Assembly: GCF_013155335.1 (NCBI RefSeq)
Contig: NZ_JABJQZ010000004.1
Location: forward strand, 186,001-250,000
From: Nocardioides sp. zg-1230
GTDB taxonomy: Bacteria > Actinomycetota > Actinomycetes > Propionibacteriales > Nocardioidaceae
Direction of reading: 5' to 3'
DNA length: 64,000 bases
Shown: positions 36,594-45,933 of the stretch, piece after piece
Layout of the letters: every line of letters begins with the position of its first letter
Position numbering within the stretch: the first letter of the stretch is position 1
Notes under the pieces: generated by a model
The model's database searches: none
The model's input: only the letters and a program-made list of their open reading frames with translations
What the model was told of the DNA's origin: nothing
Made by a program: the position numbers and the translations under genes

Positions 36594-37739
36594 ATGAACC
36601 ACACCTCCCCTGACAAGACCGTCGACCCCACCAGCCGCAAGCCGCGCGTCGCCGTCGTCTTCGGCGGTCGCTCCTCCGAGCACGGCATCTCGTGCGTGAC
36701 CGCGGGCAGCGTGCTGGCCGCGATCGACCGGGAGGCGTACGACGTCGTGCCGGTCGGGATCGCCCCCGACGGGCGGTGGGTGCTCGAGAGCGACGAGCCC
36801 ACCCGCCTCGCGATCCGCGGCAACGACCTGCCTCAGGTCGACGCCGGCCGGTCACCGGTGGCGCTGATGGGCGCCGCCACCGGCACTGACCTCGTCGTGG
36901 CAGAACCGGCCAGCGTCCCCTCCGTGATCGGCGAAATCGACGTGGTCTTCCCGCTGCTCCACGGCCCGTGGGGCGAGGACGGCACCCTGCAGGGGATGCT
37001 CGAGATGGCCGGCGTGCGCTACGTCGGCTCCGGGGTGCTCGCCTCCGCGATCGGCATGGACAAGGCCTACATGAAGGTCGTCCTGCAGGCCGCCGGGCTC
37101 CCCGTCACCCCCGGCATCGTCGTCACCCGCACGGAGCACGAGCAGGACGCGGTCGGCGTACGCGCCCGGGTCGAGGAGCTCGGCTTCCCGTCCTTCGCCA
37201 AGCCCGCCCGCGCCGGGTCGAGCATGGGCATCAGCAAGGTCCACGACGCCTCGGAGATCGACGAGGCGCTCGAGGAGGCGTTCCGCCACGACCCCAAGGT
37301 GCTCGTCGAGCAGTCGATGGAGGGCGGGCGCGAGGTCGAGTGCGGCGTGCTCGGCACGCTCGAGGGTCCGCCGGAGACCTCGCGGCCCGGCGAGGTGCGC
37401 ACCGGCGGCGACCACGAGTTCTACGACTTCGAGGCCAAGTACCTCGCCGACCAGCACACCGAGATCGACATCCCCGCCGACCTGCCCGCCGAGACCGAGC
37501 AGCAGCTGCGGGCGATGGCCGTGCGTGCCTTCGAGGCGCTGTCGTGCGAGGGCCTCGCGCGCGTCGACTTCTTCGTGATGCCCGACGGCTCGCTGGTCAT
37601 CAACGAGCTCAACACGATGCCGGGCTTCACCCCGACCTCCATGTACCCGCAGATGTGGGCCGCCGCCGGCATGTCGTACCCCGACCTCGTCGACCGGCTC
37701 GTCCAGCTCGCGCTGCGTCGCGACACCGGCCTGCGCTGA
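36594..37739 (+). CDS. ddl: D-alanine--D-alanine ligase
   Basis: 381 residues. ATP-grasp ligase making D-Ala-D-Ala for peptidoglycan. N-terminal VFGGRSSEHGIS, VFPLLHGPWGEDGT, the AGSSMGISK P-loop-like segment, and the C-terminal LVINELNTMPGFTPTSMYP with metal ligands and the D-Ala site. ATG 36594 is preferred to GTG 36576 because a GAGG motif lies just upstream and the extra residues are not conserved. Tyr in the FEAKYLAD region and the Phe at the usual subsite suggest D-Ala rather than D-lactate specificity, with low certainty. Confidence 0.96.
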   Translation: MNHTSPDKTVDPTSRKPRVAVVFGGRSSEHGISCVTAGSVLAAIDREAYDVVPVGIAPDGRWVLESDEPTRLAIRGNDLPQVDAGRSPVALMGAATGTDLVVAEPASVPSVIGEIDVVFPLLHGPWGEDGTLQGMLEMAGVRYVGSGVLASAIGMDKAYMKVVLQAAGLPVTPGIVVTRTEHEQDAVGVRARVEELGFPSFAKPARAGSSMGISKVHDASEIDEALEEAFRHDPKVLVEQSMEGGREVECGVLGTLEGPPETSRPGEVRTGGDHEFYDFEAKYLADQHTEIDIPADLPAETEQQLRAMAVRAFEALSCEGLARVDFFVMPDGSLVINELNTMPGFTPTSMYPQMWAAAGMSYPDLVDRLVQLALRRDTGLR

Positions 37740-37751
37740 GGCTCGTCAGCG

Positions 37752-38261
37752 TCAGAGGCAGGAGAGCCCCTTGCCGAGGTGCTCCTCGAGCGCGGGCGCG
37801 AGCTCGGCCAGCGCCCGGTCGATGCCCTCGGTGCGGTAGTCCGCCGGCACCGAGACCTCGACATAGGGCCTCAGGCTCAGGGCGATCGGGGTGGCGTCCA
37901 CCGACAGGTCGGAGAGCTGGTCGTCGGGGACGTACCACCCGACGCCGTCGATGACGTTGCACTCGGCGGTCGGCTCGTAGTCGTCGGGCTCGGGGACCCC
38001 GCAGGTGAGGACGTACGCCGGATCGCCCCAGGCTGCCCCCAGCGCGTCGGCCGGTTCGACCTCGCGCCGCTCCTGGCCGGCGAGCGTGTCGGGGAGGTCG
38101 GCGACCAGGGACTCGCACGCGGCCAGGTCGGAGCCGGAGAGGTCGCCGGAGTCGATGGTCGGGGTGCTGCTGCACCCCGCCAGGGCGAGCGCCGCGAGGG
38201 CGGCCCCGGACGCGACGACGCCCCGGCCCGAGGACGGACCGAGGCGTCGACGCAGGTGCAC
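37752..38261 (-). CDS. DUF3515-family lipoprotein
   Basis: 169 residues, starting GTG 38261. A basic N-terminus, hydrophobic helix and LAGC lipobox (Cys30) predict a membrane lipoprotein. The body contains the DUF3515 features WGDPAYVLTCGV and GVGWYVPDDQ, plus four conserved-looking cysteines after the lipobox. Function unknown; the family is actinobacterial and commonly sits beside ddl and thiL, as here. It lies 14 bp downstream of the RAM-domain gene and may be co-transcribed with it. Confidence 0.85.
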   Translation of the reverse strand: MHLRRRLGPSSGRGVVASGAALAALALAGCSSTPTIDSGDLSGSDLAACESLVADLPDTLAGQERREVEPADALGAAWGDPAYVLTCGVPEPDDYEPTAECNVIDGVGWYVPDDQLSDLSVDATPIALSLRPYVEVSVPADYRTEGIDRALAELAPALEEHLGKGLSCL

Positions 38262-38275
38262 GTGGGCCGGACGGC

Positions 38276-38512
38276 TCAGATGTGGACGACCGGGCAGGTG
38301 AGCGTGCGGGTGATGCCGTCGAGGTTCTGCACCTTGGAGACGACGAGCTTGCCCAGCTCGTCGACGTTCTTGGCCTCGGCACGGACGATCACGTCGTAGG
38401 GACCGGTGACGTCCTCGGCGAGCGTGACGCCGTTGACCTGGGCGATGGCCTTGGCCACCTCGGCGGCCTTGCCGACGTCGGTCTGGATCAGGATGTAGGC
38501 CTGGACGACCAT
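38276..38512 (-). CDS. Stand-alone Lrp/AsnC ligand-binding (RAM) domain protein
   Basis: 78 residues consisting only of the ferredoxin-like RAM fold (AYILIQTDVGKAAEVAKAI, DVTGPYDVIVRAEA). The DNA-binding helix-turn-helix of Lrp is absent. Such proteins bind small molecules or pair with full-length Lrp proteins. GAGGAG lies 9 nt before the ATG. Confidence 0.9.
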   Translation of the reverse strand: MVVQAYILIQTDVGKAAEVAKAIAQVNGVTLAEDVTGPYDVIVRAEAKNVDELGKLVVSKVQNLDGITRTLTCPVVHI

Positions 38513-38628
38513 CGTGGACTCCTCGGTCTCTTCAGCGGGTGTGACCGGGCCAACCTACCGCGCCGCGCGCCGGCCCCGACAGGGGATGGGTGACAGTGGT
38601 CACGGCCCTCGTCTGGTGGGATGGGTCC

Positions 38629-39579
38629 ATGGCACTGGCAGCGGACGCAACCCTCGGCGAGGCAGGCGAGTTCGGCCTGATCTCCGAGCTCGTGGAGATC
38701 TTCGAGGGGGACGAGCACGTGCTCGTCGGGCCAGGGGACGACGCCGCCGTGCTGCGCATCAAGCACGGCCACGTCGTGGTCTCCACCGACCTGATGGTCG
38801 AGGGCCGGCACTTCCGCCGCGACTGGGCCGGCGCCGACGACGTCGGCCACCGGGCGGCGGCGCAGAACCTCTCCGACGTCAACGCCATGGGCGGCACCGC
38901 GCGACACCTCACGATCGGCCTCGCCGCTCCCGCCGACCTCCCGGTCGCCTGGGCACTGGACTTCGCCCGCGGCTTCGCCGAGGAGTGCGCGAGCGTCGGC
39001 GCCACCGTCGTCGGCGGCGACGTCACCCGCGCTGACCAGGTGATGATCGCCGTCACCGTGCTCGGCCAGTGCACCCAGGCGCCCGTCCTGCGCTCCGGCG
39101 CCCAGCCGGGCGACGTGCTCGCGCTCACGGGCCGCCAGGGGTGGGCCGCAGGCGGCCTCGCGGTCCTCGGCCGCGGCTTCCGCTCCCCGCGGGTGCTCGT
39201 CGAGGCCTACCGCCGACCGGAGCCGCCGTACGGCGCGGGCAAGGTGGCGGCCGAGGCGGGTGCGACGGCCCTGATCGACATCTCCGACGGCCTCCTCGCC
39301 GAGGCCGGCCACCTCGCGGAGGCCAGCGGCGTCGCCATCGACGTACGCGCCGGCGCCTTCGAGATCCCCGAGCCGCTCCAGGCGGTCGGCGCGGCGCTCG
39401 GCGCCGACCCGCTCCAGTTCATCCTCGGCGGCGGTGACGACCACTCGCTGCTGGCGACCTTCCCCGACGCGGCCTCCGTCCCGGCCGGCTGGCAGGTCGT
39501 CGGCGAGGTGACCGAGGGCGAGGGCGTCACCGTCGACGGTGCGCCCTACGACGGCTCGACCGGCTGGACCCACTTCTGA
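38629..39579 (+). CDS. thiL: Thiamine-monophosphate kinase
   Basis: 316 residues. It phosphorylates thiamine monophosphate to the active diphosphate. Characteristic blocks: GPGDDAAVL (ATP/Mg), VSTDLMVEGRHF, NLSDVNAMGG, VGGDVTRAD and DISDGLLAEAGHL. ATG 38629 gives the usual N-terminus; an upstream GTG at 38590 would add 13 residues without support. No TPP riboswitch was recognised upstream. Confidence 0.95.
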   Translation: MALAADATLGEAGEFGLISELVEIFEGDEHVLVGPGDDAAVLRIKHGHVVVSTDLMVEGRHFRRDWAGADDVGHRAAAQNLSDVNAMGGTARHLTIGLAAPADLPVAWALDFARGFAEECASVGATVVGGDVTRADQVMIAVTVLGQCTQAPVLRSGAQPGDVLALTGRQGWAAGGLAVLGRGFRSPRVLVEAYRRPEPPYGAGKVAAEAGATALIDISDGLLAEAGHLAEASGVAIDVRAGAFEIPEPLQAVGAALGADPLQFILGGGDDHSLLATFPDAASVPAGWQVVGEVTEGEGVTVDGAPYDGSTGWTHF

Positions 39580-39637
39580 CGCCGGGCGGCGACGAGTTCC
39601 GGGAGGCGCAGCGGCGGGCAGCTCATCGACCTGGCGG

Positions 39638-39689
39638 GGGAGTCCGACACCTCGGGGGGTGCACAACCCCCTCGAAGTGACGGACTCCC
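39638..39689. repeat. 52-bp near-perfect palindrome after thiL
   Basis: Left arm 39638-39660 begins GGGAGTCCG, right arm 39667-39689 ends CGGACTCCC; the 23-bp arms agree at 19 positions and one further pair is G-U. The loop is about 5 nt (GCACA). A further 13-bp palindrome (CGGGGAGTCCCCG, 39698-39710) repeats the GGGAGTCC word. Situated between the convergent thiL and rpmB genes, in addition to the terminator at 39747-39780, so more than termination may be involved. Confidence 0.85.
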
Positions 39690-39746
39690 TGCATGAGCGG
39701 GGAGTCCCCGAAGGGGCGGGCCCCGGAAAAGATCTCGGAAGCACGA

Positions 39747-39780
39747 CGAAGCCCCCGCCGCATCAGCGACGGGGGCTTCG
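39747..39780 (-). terminator. rpmB/thiL bidirectional terminator
   Basis: CGAAGCCCCCG pairs perfectly with CGGGGGCTTCG (11 bp, 12-nt loop), 18 bp past the rpmB stop codon. Confidence 0.8.
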
Positions 39781-39797
39781 GCGAAGAAGACGTCAGG

Positions 39798-39983
39798 TCA
39801 GCGCGAGACCTTGCCGGCCTTGAGGCAGCCGGTGCAGACGTTGAGGCGCTTGGGCGTGCCGTTCACGGTCGCCCGGACGCGCTGGATGTTGGGGTTGAAA
39901 CGACGCTTGGTGATCTTGCGCGACCAGGGACGGTTGTTTCCGAAGCCCGGCTTCTTGGCGCAGATGTCGCAGACGGCAGCCAC
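39798..39983 (-). CDS. rpmB: 50S ribosomal protein L28, zinc-binding form
   Basis: 61 residues from GTG 39983. Starts AAVCDICAKKPGFG and ends NVCTGCLKAGK, so both CxxC pairs that bind zinc are present; the central HRRF-like block is represented by KRRFNPNIQ. Actinobacteria often carry several L28 copies of which the zinc-free one is used under zinc limitation; this is the zinc type. Confidence 0.96.
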   Translation of the reverse strand: MAAVCDICAKKPGFGNNRPWSRKITKRRFNPNIQRVRATVNGTPKRLNVCTGCLKAGKVSR

Positions 39984-40194
39984 CGTGCACTCCGATCCGT
40001 TCGAGGTTGATGTCTTGGAGGCCCGCACCACCAGAAGCGGCAGCAGGCAACCGCGCAAGAGTAGCCGAGGACTGGCGGCGAGATGAAATCGCAGGGGCCG
40101 TGGGTGCCGGGCACTACCCTGTGGCGCGCACCACATCGTACGACGAGGCAGCCGCACCACCACATCCAGCAGACACCGGGAGCAGACCGACGCG

Positions 40195-41835
40195 ATGGAG
40201 CACGTCACCCACGGCATCACGCTGGACGGCGTCGCGCGGTTCGTCGAGATCGCGACCGACGCCCTGTCCTCGGCCCGCGAGGAGATCGACGCGCTCAACG
40301 TCTACCCGGTGCCCGACGGTGACACCGGCACCAACATGTTCCTCACGGTCTCGGCCGCCCGCGACGCGCTGCGCGAGGCCCGGGGGAGCGACCCGGACCT
40401 CTCCCTCGGTGACGGCATGGCGGTGCTCGCCCGCGCCGCGCTCATGGGCGCCCGCGGCAACTCCGGTGTGATCCTCAGTCAGATGCTGCGTGCCTACGTG
40501 CACCACCTCGCGGGCGCGGCGATCGCCGACAAGCCGGCCGAGACGATCGCCGCGGCGATGGCCGAGGCCACCGAGGCCAGCTACGCCGCCGTGGGCGCGC
40601 CGGTCGAGGGCACGATGCTGACCGTGTCGCGCGCCGCCTCCGACGCCGCGCTCGAGGCGGCCGGCCGGGGAGCGCGCACGCGTGACGTCTTCACCGCCGC
40701 GGCAGCCGCCGCCCGCGACGCCCTCGCCCGCACCCCCGAGCAGCTCGACGTGCTGGCCCACGCCGGGGTCGTCGACGCGGGCGGTCGGGGGCTGTGCGTC
40801 GTCCTCGACGCCGTGGAGACCACCGCGACCGGGCGGCGGCCCACGCCGTGGTCGGCGCCGATCGGCACCCACCACATCCCGGTGGCGACCGCCCTCGCCG
40901 GCGACGACCTCACCGAGGACGGCCCGGGCTACGAGGTGATGTACCTCCTCGACGCGGACGACCAGCACGTCGCCGAGCTGCGCGCCACCCTCGCCGGGCT
41001 CGGCGACAGCCTCGTCGTGGTCGGTGGCGACGGCCTGTGGAACGTCCACGTGCACGTCGACGACGTCGGTGCCGCCATCGAGGCGGGGATCGGTGCCGGG
41101 CGCCCGCACCGCATCCGCGTCACCCACTTCGCCGACCAGGTCGCCGCCGGGCGGCAGCGGGTCTCGACCCGCACCGGGCGCCAGGTCGTGGCGGTCGCCG
41201 CGGGCCCTGGACTGACCGCGCTGTTCGAGTCGGCGGGCGCGGTCGTGGTCAGCGGAGGGCCGGGGCGGCGCCCCTCCACCGGCCAGCTCCTCGAGGCCAT
41301 CGAGTCGTGCGGCGCCGCCGAGATCGTGCTGCTGCCCAACGACGGCGACACCGTGCGAGCCGCCGAGATCGCGGCCCGCACGGCCGAGGCGGAGCACGAC
41401 GTCGTGGTCGAGGTCATCCCGACCCAGGCTCAGGTGCAGGGACTGGCCGCCATCTCGGTGCACGAACCCGGCCGCACCTTCGACGCCGACGTCCGGGAGA
41501 TGACGGCGACGGCCCGCCACGTCCGCCACGGCGCGGTCACCGTCGCCGCCCGCCGGGCGATCACGATGGCCGGCCCGTGCGAGCCGGGCGACGCGCTCGG
41601 CGTGATCGCCGGCGACTTCGCGGTCGTGGGCACCGACCTCGAGACGGTGGCCGACGAGGTGCTCGAGCGGCTGCTCGCGGGCGGCGGCGAGCTGGTCACG
41701 ATCGTCTCCGGCGAGGGCGGGGTCGAGCTCGCCGACCGGGTCGCGGCGCGGGTGGAGCAGCGGCACCCGACCGTCGACGTCGCGGTCCACGACGGCGGCC
41801 AGCCGCGCTACCCGCTGCTCGTCAGCGTCGAGTGA
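40195..41835 (+). CDS. DAK2 domain protein (FakA/YloV-like kinase)
   Basis: 546 residues. N-terminal DAK2 (Dha kinase L-like) domain with VYPVPDGDTGTNM, which carries the Mg-ATP aspartates, and ARGNSGVILSQ. The C-terminal half resembles the DegV/FakB-partner-like portion of FakA. In Firmicutes FakA phosphorylates fatty acids bound to FakB; in actinobacteria the substrate is unproven. It sits directly upstream of recG (16-bp gap), the conserved yloV-recG pairing. The 211-bp region between rpmB and this gene contains divergent promoters, not resolved in detail; a TACCCT -10-like element lies at 40115-40120. Confidence 0.9.
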   Translation: MEHVTHGITLDGVARFVEIATDALSSAREEIDALNVYPVPDGDTGTNMFLTVSAARDALREARGSDPDLSLGDGMAVLARAALMGARGNSGVILSQMLRAYVHHLAGAAIADKPAETIAAAMAEATEASYAAVGAPVEGTMLTVSRAASDAALEAAGRGARTRDVFTAAAAAARDALARTPEQLDVLAHAGVVDAGGRGLCVVLDAVETTATGRRPTPWSAPIGTHHIPVATALAGDDLTEDGPGYEVMYLLDADDQHVAELRATLAGLGDSLVVVGGDGLWNVHVHVDDVGAAIEAGIGAGRPHRIRVTHFADQVAAGRQRVSTRTGRQVVAVAAGPGLTALFESAGAVVVSGGPGRRPSTGQLLEAIESCGAAEIVLLPNDGDTVRAAEIAARTAEAEHDVVVEVIPTQAQVQGLAAISVHEPGRTFDADVREMTATARHVRHGAVTVAARRAITMAGPCEPGDALGVIAGDFAVVGTDLETVADEVLERLLAGGGELVTIVSGEGGVELADRVAARVEQRHPTVDVAVHDGGQPRYPLLVSVE

Positions 41836-41851
41836 CGGGCAGGATCACCGC

Positions 41852-44059
41852 ATGGTCGCGATCACCCCGGACAGCCCGATCGGCGCGGTGTTCGGCAACA
41901 GCCACAAGAAGCGCAAGCTGGCCGAGGAGGGCCTCGGGCTCGAGACGGTCGGCGACCTGCTGCGCCACTTCCCGCGCCGCTACGTCGCCGCCACCGAGCT
42001 GTCGGAGGTCGCCACACCGGTCGTGGGTGAGCAGCTGACGATCGTCGGCGAGGTCCGGTCCTGCGAGAGCGCGTCCTTCTTCAGCGGCAACCGCCGCCAG
42101 TTCCGTACGACGGTGCGCCTGCGCACGGACGGTCCCGACTTCTCCGTCACGCTGTTCAGCCCCTACGCCAACCAGGCCGACCGCCACGAGGCGCAGTTCC
42201 GCCCCGGCAGCCGGGCGATCTTCACCGGCAAGGCGAAGCAGTTCCGCGGCAGCTGGCAGCTCGAGCAGCCCCACGGCTTCACCCTCGACGGCGACGAGGC
42301 GGTCTCGCTGAGCAAGCTCCTCCCGATCTACCCCCTCACCGCCAAGCTCTACTCGTGGGACCTGCAGAAGGTCGTCACAGCCGCGCTCGACCTCGTCACC
42401 GGGGTTCCCGACCTGCTCACCCCCGAGCTGCGTGAGCGGTTCGGGGTCCTCGACGTGATGCAGGCGCTGCGCTGGATCCACGCCCCTGACGACTGGAAGC
42501 AGGTCGGCGCCGCCCAGAAGCGGTTCCGCTTCGAGGAGGCGCTCGTGCTCCAGCTCGTCCTCGCCCGGCGCCGGGCGGCCCACCGCGCCCAGGGCGCGCA
42601 GGCCCGCGCCCGCCGTGACGACGGGCTGCTGGACGCCTTCGACGCGCGGTTGCCGTTCGAGCTCACCGGTGGCCAGCGCGAGATCGGCGACCTGGTCGCC
42701 GAGGAGCTGGGCCGCGACCACCCGATGAACCGGCTCCTGCAGGGCGAGGTCGGGTCGGGCAAGACGCTGGTCGCGCTCCGCGCGATGCTGCAGGTGGTCG
42801 ATGCCGGGGGGCAGGCCGCGCTCCTCGCCCCCACCGAGGTGCTCGCCCAGCAGCACCACCGGTCGATCTCCGCGATGCTCGGCGACCTCGCGCAGGGAGG
42901 CATGCTCGGCGGTGACGCCGACGCCACCCAGGTCGTGCTGCTCACCGGGTCGATGGGCAAGGCGGCCCGGCAGGAGGCGATGCTGCGCATCGTCACCGGC
43001 GAGGCCGGCATCGTGATCGGCACCCACGCCCTCCTCGAGGACAGGGTGGAGTTCGCCGACCTCGGCCTGGTCGTCGTCGACGAGCAGCACCGCTTCGGCG
43101 TCGAGCAGCGTGCGGCGCTCACCGACAAGGCCGGCACGCCGCCCCACGTGCTCGTCATGACGGCCACCCCGATCCCGCGCACGGTCGCGATGACCGTCTT
43201 CGGCGACCTCGAGACGTCCGTCCTCGCGGAGCTCCCGGCCGGCCGCGCGCCGATCCAGACCAACGTCGTGCCCCTCGCCGACCAGCCCTCGTGGATCGAC
43301 CGGGTCTGGCAGCGGGTGCGCGAGGAGGTCGAGCGCGGGCACCAGACCTACGTCGTGTGCCCCCGCATCTCCGGCGACGCCGGCGAGGAGGGCGAGACCG
43401 ACCAGCTCGACTTCGACGAGGACGGCGCCGACATCACGCCCCGACGCCCGCTCGCCGCGGTCGAGGACGTCCACGCCGAGCTCGCGTCGGGCCCGCTGGC
43501 CGGGCTCCGCACGGCTGTCCTGCACGGACGCATGACGCCCGACGACAAGGACCGCACGATGCGGGCCTTCGCGGCCGGCGACATCGACGTGCTGGTCTCC
43601 ACCACGGTCATCGAGGTCGGGGTCGACGTCCACAACGCCACGGCGATGGTGCTCCTCGACGCCGACCGGTTCGGTGTCTCGCAGCTGCACCAGCTGCGCG
43701 GTCGCGTCGGCCGGGGCGGCCTGCCCGGGCTGTGCCTGCTGGTCTCCCACGCCGAACTCGGCACTCCCGCCCGCGACCGCCTCGACGCCGTCGCGTCGAC
43801 CACCGACGGCTTCGAGCTGAGCCGCGTCGACCTCGAGCAGCGTCGCGAGGGTGACGTGCTCGGCGCCCATCAGTCGGGGTTCAGGTCCGGCCTCGTCACA
43901 CTTCGGGTATTGCGCGACGAGAAGACGATCGTCCGCGCCCGAAACGCCGCAGAGGCGCTACTCTCCGAGGATCCTGCGCTCGCAGGGGCGCCCGACCTGG
44001 CCGACGCCGTCGCCGAGGTGGAGCGTTCAGCGGCGTCGGCCTACCTGGACAAGGGCTGA
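41852..44059 (+). CDS. recG: ATP-dependent DNA helicase RecG
   Basis: 735 residues. N-terminal wedge/OB domain (VGEQLTIVGEVRSCES), then superfamily 2 motor: Walker A GEVGSGKT (Lys304), DEQH box VVDEQHRFG, motif III MTATPIPRT, motif VI QLRGRVGRG. It remodels stalled replication forks and Holliday junctions. GTG/ATG ambiguity is absent; ATG 41852 fits the family start. A ~40-residue acidic insertion with EEGETDQLDFDEDG occurs between motifs, as in other actinobacterial RecG. Confidence 0.96.
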   Translation: MVAITPDSPIGAVFGNSHKKRKLAEEGLGLETVGDLLRHFPRRYVAATELSEVATPVVGEQLTIVGEVRSCESASFFSGNRRQFRTTVRLRTDGPDFSVTLFSPYANQADRHEAQFRPGSRAIFTGKAKQFRGSWQLEQPHGFTLDGDEAVSLSKLLPIYPLTAKLYSWDLQKVVTAALDLVTGVPDLLTPELRERFGVLDVMQALRWIHAPDDWKQVGAAQKRFRFEEALVLQLVLARRRAAHRAQGAQARARRDDGLLDAFDARLPFELTGGQREIGDLVAEELGRDHPMNRLLQGEVGSGKTLVALRAMLQVVDAGGQAALLAPTEVLAQQHHRSISAMLGDLAQGGMLGGDADATQVVLLTGSMGKAARQEAMLRIVTGEAGIVIGTHALLEDRVEFADLGLVVVDEQHRFGVEQRAALTDKAGTPPHVLVMTATPIPRTVAMTVFGDLETSVLAELPAGRAPIQTNVVPLADQPSWIDRVWQRVREEVERGHQTYVVCPRISGDAGEEGETDQLDFDEDGADITPRRPLAAVEDVHAELASGPLAGLRTAVLHGRMTPDDKDRTMRAFAAGDIDVLVSTTVIEVGVDVHNATAMVLLDADRFGVSQLHQLRGRVGRGGLPGLCLLVSHAELGTPARDRLDAVASTTDGFELSRVDLEQRREGDVLGAHQSGFRSGLVTLRVLRDEKTIVRARNAAEALLSEDPALAGAPDLADAVAEVERSAASAYLDKG

Positions 44060-44108
44060 GACGAGTGCTGGGACAAGAGCTGGACGGAGAAGGGCACAGC
44101 ACGGGGAC

Positions 44109-44678
44109 ATGACTCGGATCATCGGGGGATCGGCGGGGGGCCGGCGGCTGGAGACGCCGCGCGGACAGACGACCCGTCCCACGAGCGACCGTGTGCGCGA
44201 GGCGCTCTTCTCAGCCATCGAGTCGCGCACCGGCTCGCTCGACGGGCTGCGCTTCCTCGACCTCTACGCCGGATCGGGCGCGGTCGGCCTCGAGGCGTGG
44301 TCGCGCGGTGCGGGGGTGGTGACGATGGTCGAGCACGACCGGCGCACGGCCGCGCTCATCACCCGCAACGCAGCCACCCTCGGCTTCTCCAAGGCCCGGG
44401 TGGTGGCGGCCTCGGTGGCCACGTTCCTGTCCTCGCCGCCCGCCGCGCCCTACGACATCGTCTTCTCCGACCCGCCCTACCCGATGTCCGACGCGGACGT
44501 CGACGCCGACCTGGTCGCGCTGGTCGCCCACGGCTGGCTCGTCCCCGGCGCGCTCGTCGTGGTCGAGCGAGCGGCGAAGCGCACCATCCTCACCTGGCCG
44601 CCCGGCACCGTGGAGGAGCGCACGAAGCGCTACGGCGAGACCGCGCTTTGGTACGGTCACGCCACCCCGGCCCCCTGA
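44109..44678 (+). CDS. rsmD: 16S rRNA (guanine(966)-N(2))-methyltransferase
   Basis: 189 residues, Rossmann methyltransferase. N-terminal RIIGGSAGGRRLETPRG is the RsmD-specific rRNA-binding start; FLDLYAGSGAVGLEAWSRGA binds S-adenosylmethionine; catalytic SDPPYP is present. Acts on helix 31 of 16S rRNA. Between recG and coaD, the normal order. Confidence 0.95.
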   Translation: MTRIIGGSAGGRRLETPRGQTTRPTSDRVREALFSAIESRTGSLDGLRFLDLYAGSGAVGLEAWSRGAGVVTMVEHDRRTAALITRNAATLGFSKARVVAASVATFLSSPPAAPYDIVFSDPPYPMSDADVDADLVALVAHGWLVPGALVVVERAAKRTILTWPPGTVEERTKRYGETALWYGHATPAP

Positions 44679-44721
44679 TCCCGAGACGGGACCAGAGCCT
44701 CCACTCAATGGAAGGACGCCC

Positions 44722-45207
44722 GTGCGTCGCGCTGTCTGCCCCGGGTCCTTCGACCCGGTGACCAACGGCCACCTCGACATCGTCACCCGAGCCGCGTCGC
44801 TCTTCGACGAGGTGGTCGTCGCCGTCGGCGTCAACATGAGCAAGAACAGGCTGTTCACCCCCGACGAGCGCATCGCGATGCTGCGCGAGACCACCGCGGG
44901 GATCGCCAACGTGCGGGTCGCCGGGTTCGACGGCCTCATCGTCGACTTCTGCCGCGAGCTCGAGGCGGTGGCGATCGTGAAGGGCCTCCGTGGGGCGGGT
45001 GACTACGAGTACGAGCTGCCGATGGCGCAGATGAACGCCCACCTCACCGCGGTCGAGACCGTCTTCCTCCCCGGCGCGGTCGGCAACGCGTTCGTCTCCT
45101 CCAGCCTGATCAGGGAGGTCGCCGCGCTCGGCGGCGACGTACGCGGCCTGGTCCCCGAGCCGGTCCGCGAGCAGCTCGTGGCACGGCTGGCCGAGCGCAC
45201 GTCGTGA
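44722..45207 (+). CDS. coaD: Phosphopantetheine adenylyltransferase
   Basis: 161 residues from GTG 44722, with GGAAGGA upstream. Nucleotidyltransferase motifs CPGSFDPVTNGHLDI (T/HxGH) and SSSLIREVAALGGDV. Catalyses the penultimate step of coenzyme A synthesis. Confidence 0.97.
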   Translation: MRRAVCPGSFDPVTNGHLDIVTRAASLFDEVVVAVGVNMSKNRLFTPDERIAMLRETTAGIANVRVAGFDGLIVDFCRELEAVAIVKGLRGAGDYEYELPMAQMNAHLTAVETVFLPGAVGNAFVSSSLIREVAALGGDVRGLVPEPVREQLVARLAERTS

Positions 45208-45239
45208 CACCCTGGGGGAGACCCCACCCGCCACTCGTT

Positions 45240-45269
45240 TTGCCCCGTCGGTGGGGCGGCGGATACGAT
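45240..45269 (+). promoter_or_regulatory. Predicted promoter of the yceD-rpmF-rnc-mutM operon
   Basis: TTGCCC (45240-45245) and TACGAT (45264-45269) with an 18-bp spacer that contains GCCCC...GGGGC. About 39 bp before the yceD start. Confidence 0.45.
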
Positions 45270-45307
45270 TCCGAGGTTGTGTTGGTGTCCAGATGTGGGA
45301 GCTCGAC

Positions 45308-45874
45308 GTGAACAGCCTGGACCCGAGGGCGCCGCTCGTGCTCGATACTCGCGAGCTCGGCCGCCGCCCGGGGTCCCAGCGTGAGCTCGAGCTCTCCGTT
45401 CCGGCGCCAGCACGACTTGGCATCGAAGTCCTCGCTGTCCCCGAAGGATCGCCGGTCGAGCTCGACCTGCGGCTGGAGGCGGTCATGGAGGGCGTGCTGC
45501 TCACGGGCACGGCCACGGCCGCGCTCGAGGGGGAGTGCGTACGGTGCCTGGAACCGATCGAGGACGAGGTCCACGTGACGCTCCAGGAGCTCTACGTCTA
45601 CCCCGACCAGCACGACAGGGCCACGGAGAACGACGACCGTGACCTCGACGACGAGACCAGCCAGCTCGAGGACGACCTGCTCGACCTCGAGCCCCTGCTG
45701 CGGGACGCGGTGGTGCTCGCACTACCGTTCCAGCCGCTGTGCATGGACGATTGCCCGGGATTGTGCACCGAGTGCGGTGCGCGACTCGCGGACGACCCGG
45801 ACCACGCGCACGACGCGCCGATCGACCCGCGCTGGGCGGGGCTCCAGCAGATCCAGCAGGACACCCGAGACTGA
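45308..45874 (+). CDS. yceD: YceD family protein (DUF177)
   Basis: 188 residues. N-terminal [14 protein letters not shown] is the conserved actinobacterial start; CVRCL followed later by CPGLCTECG forms a possible four-cysteine metal site. YceD is linked to 23S rRNA accumulation or ribosome assembly and is almost always cotranscribed with rpmF, as here. GTG 45308 is preferred to ATG 45293 because GGGAG (45297-45301) is 6 nt upstream of the GTG. Confidence 0.9.
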   Translation: MNSLDPRAPLVLDTRELGRRPGSQRELELSVPAPARLGIEVLAVPEGSPVELDLRLEAVMEGVLLTGTATAALEGECVRCLEPIEDEVHVTLQELYVYPDQHDRATENDDRDLDDETSQLEDDLLDLEPLLRDAVVLALPFQPLCMDDCPGLCTECGARLADDPDHAHDAPIDPRWAGLQQIQQDTRD

Positions 45875-45933
45875 CTCCACCGGAAATCCCCGGCGGAGAA
45901 GCAAGCAAGCCACACGTAACCAGGAGACACACC

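Noticed and set aside
38513..38628. A TPP riboswitch before thiL
   Set aside because: None of the conserved TPP-aptamer segments could be recognised in the 116-bp leader.
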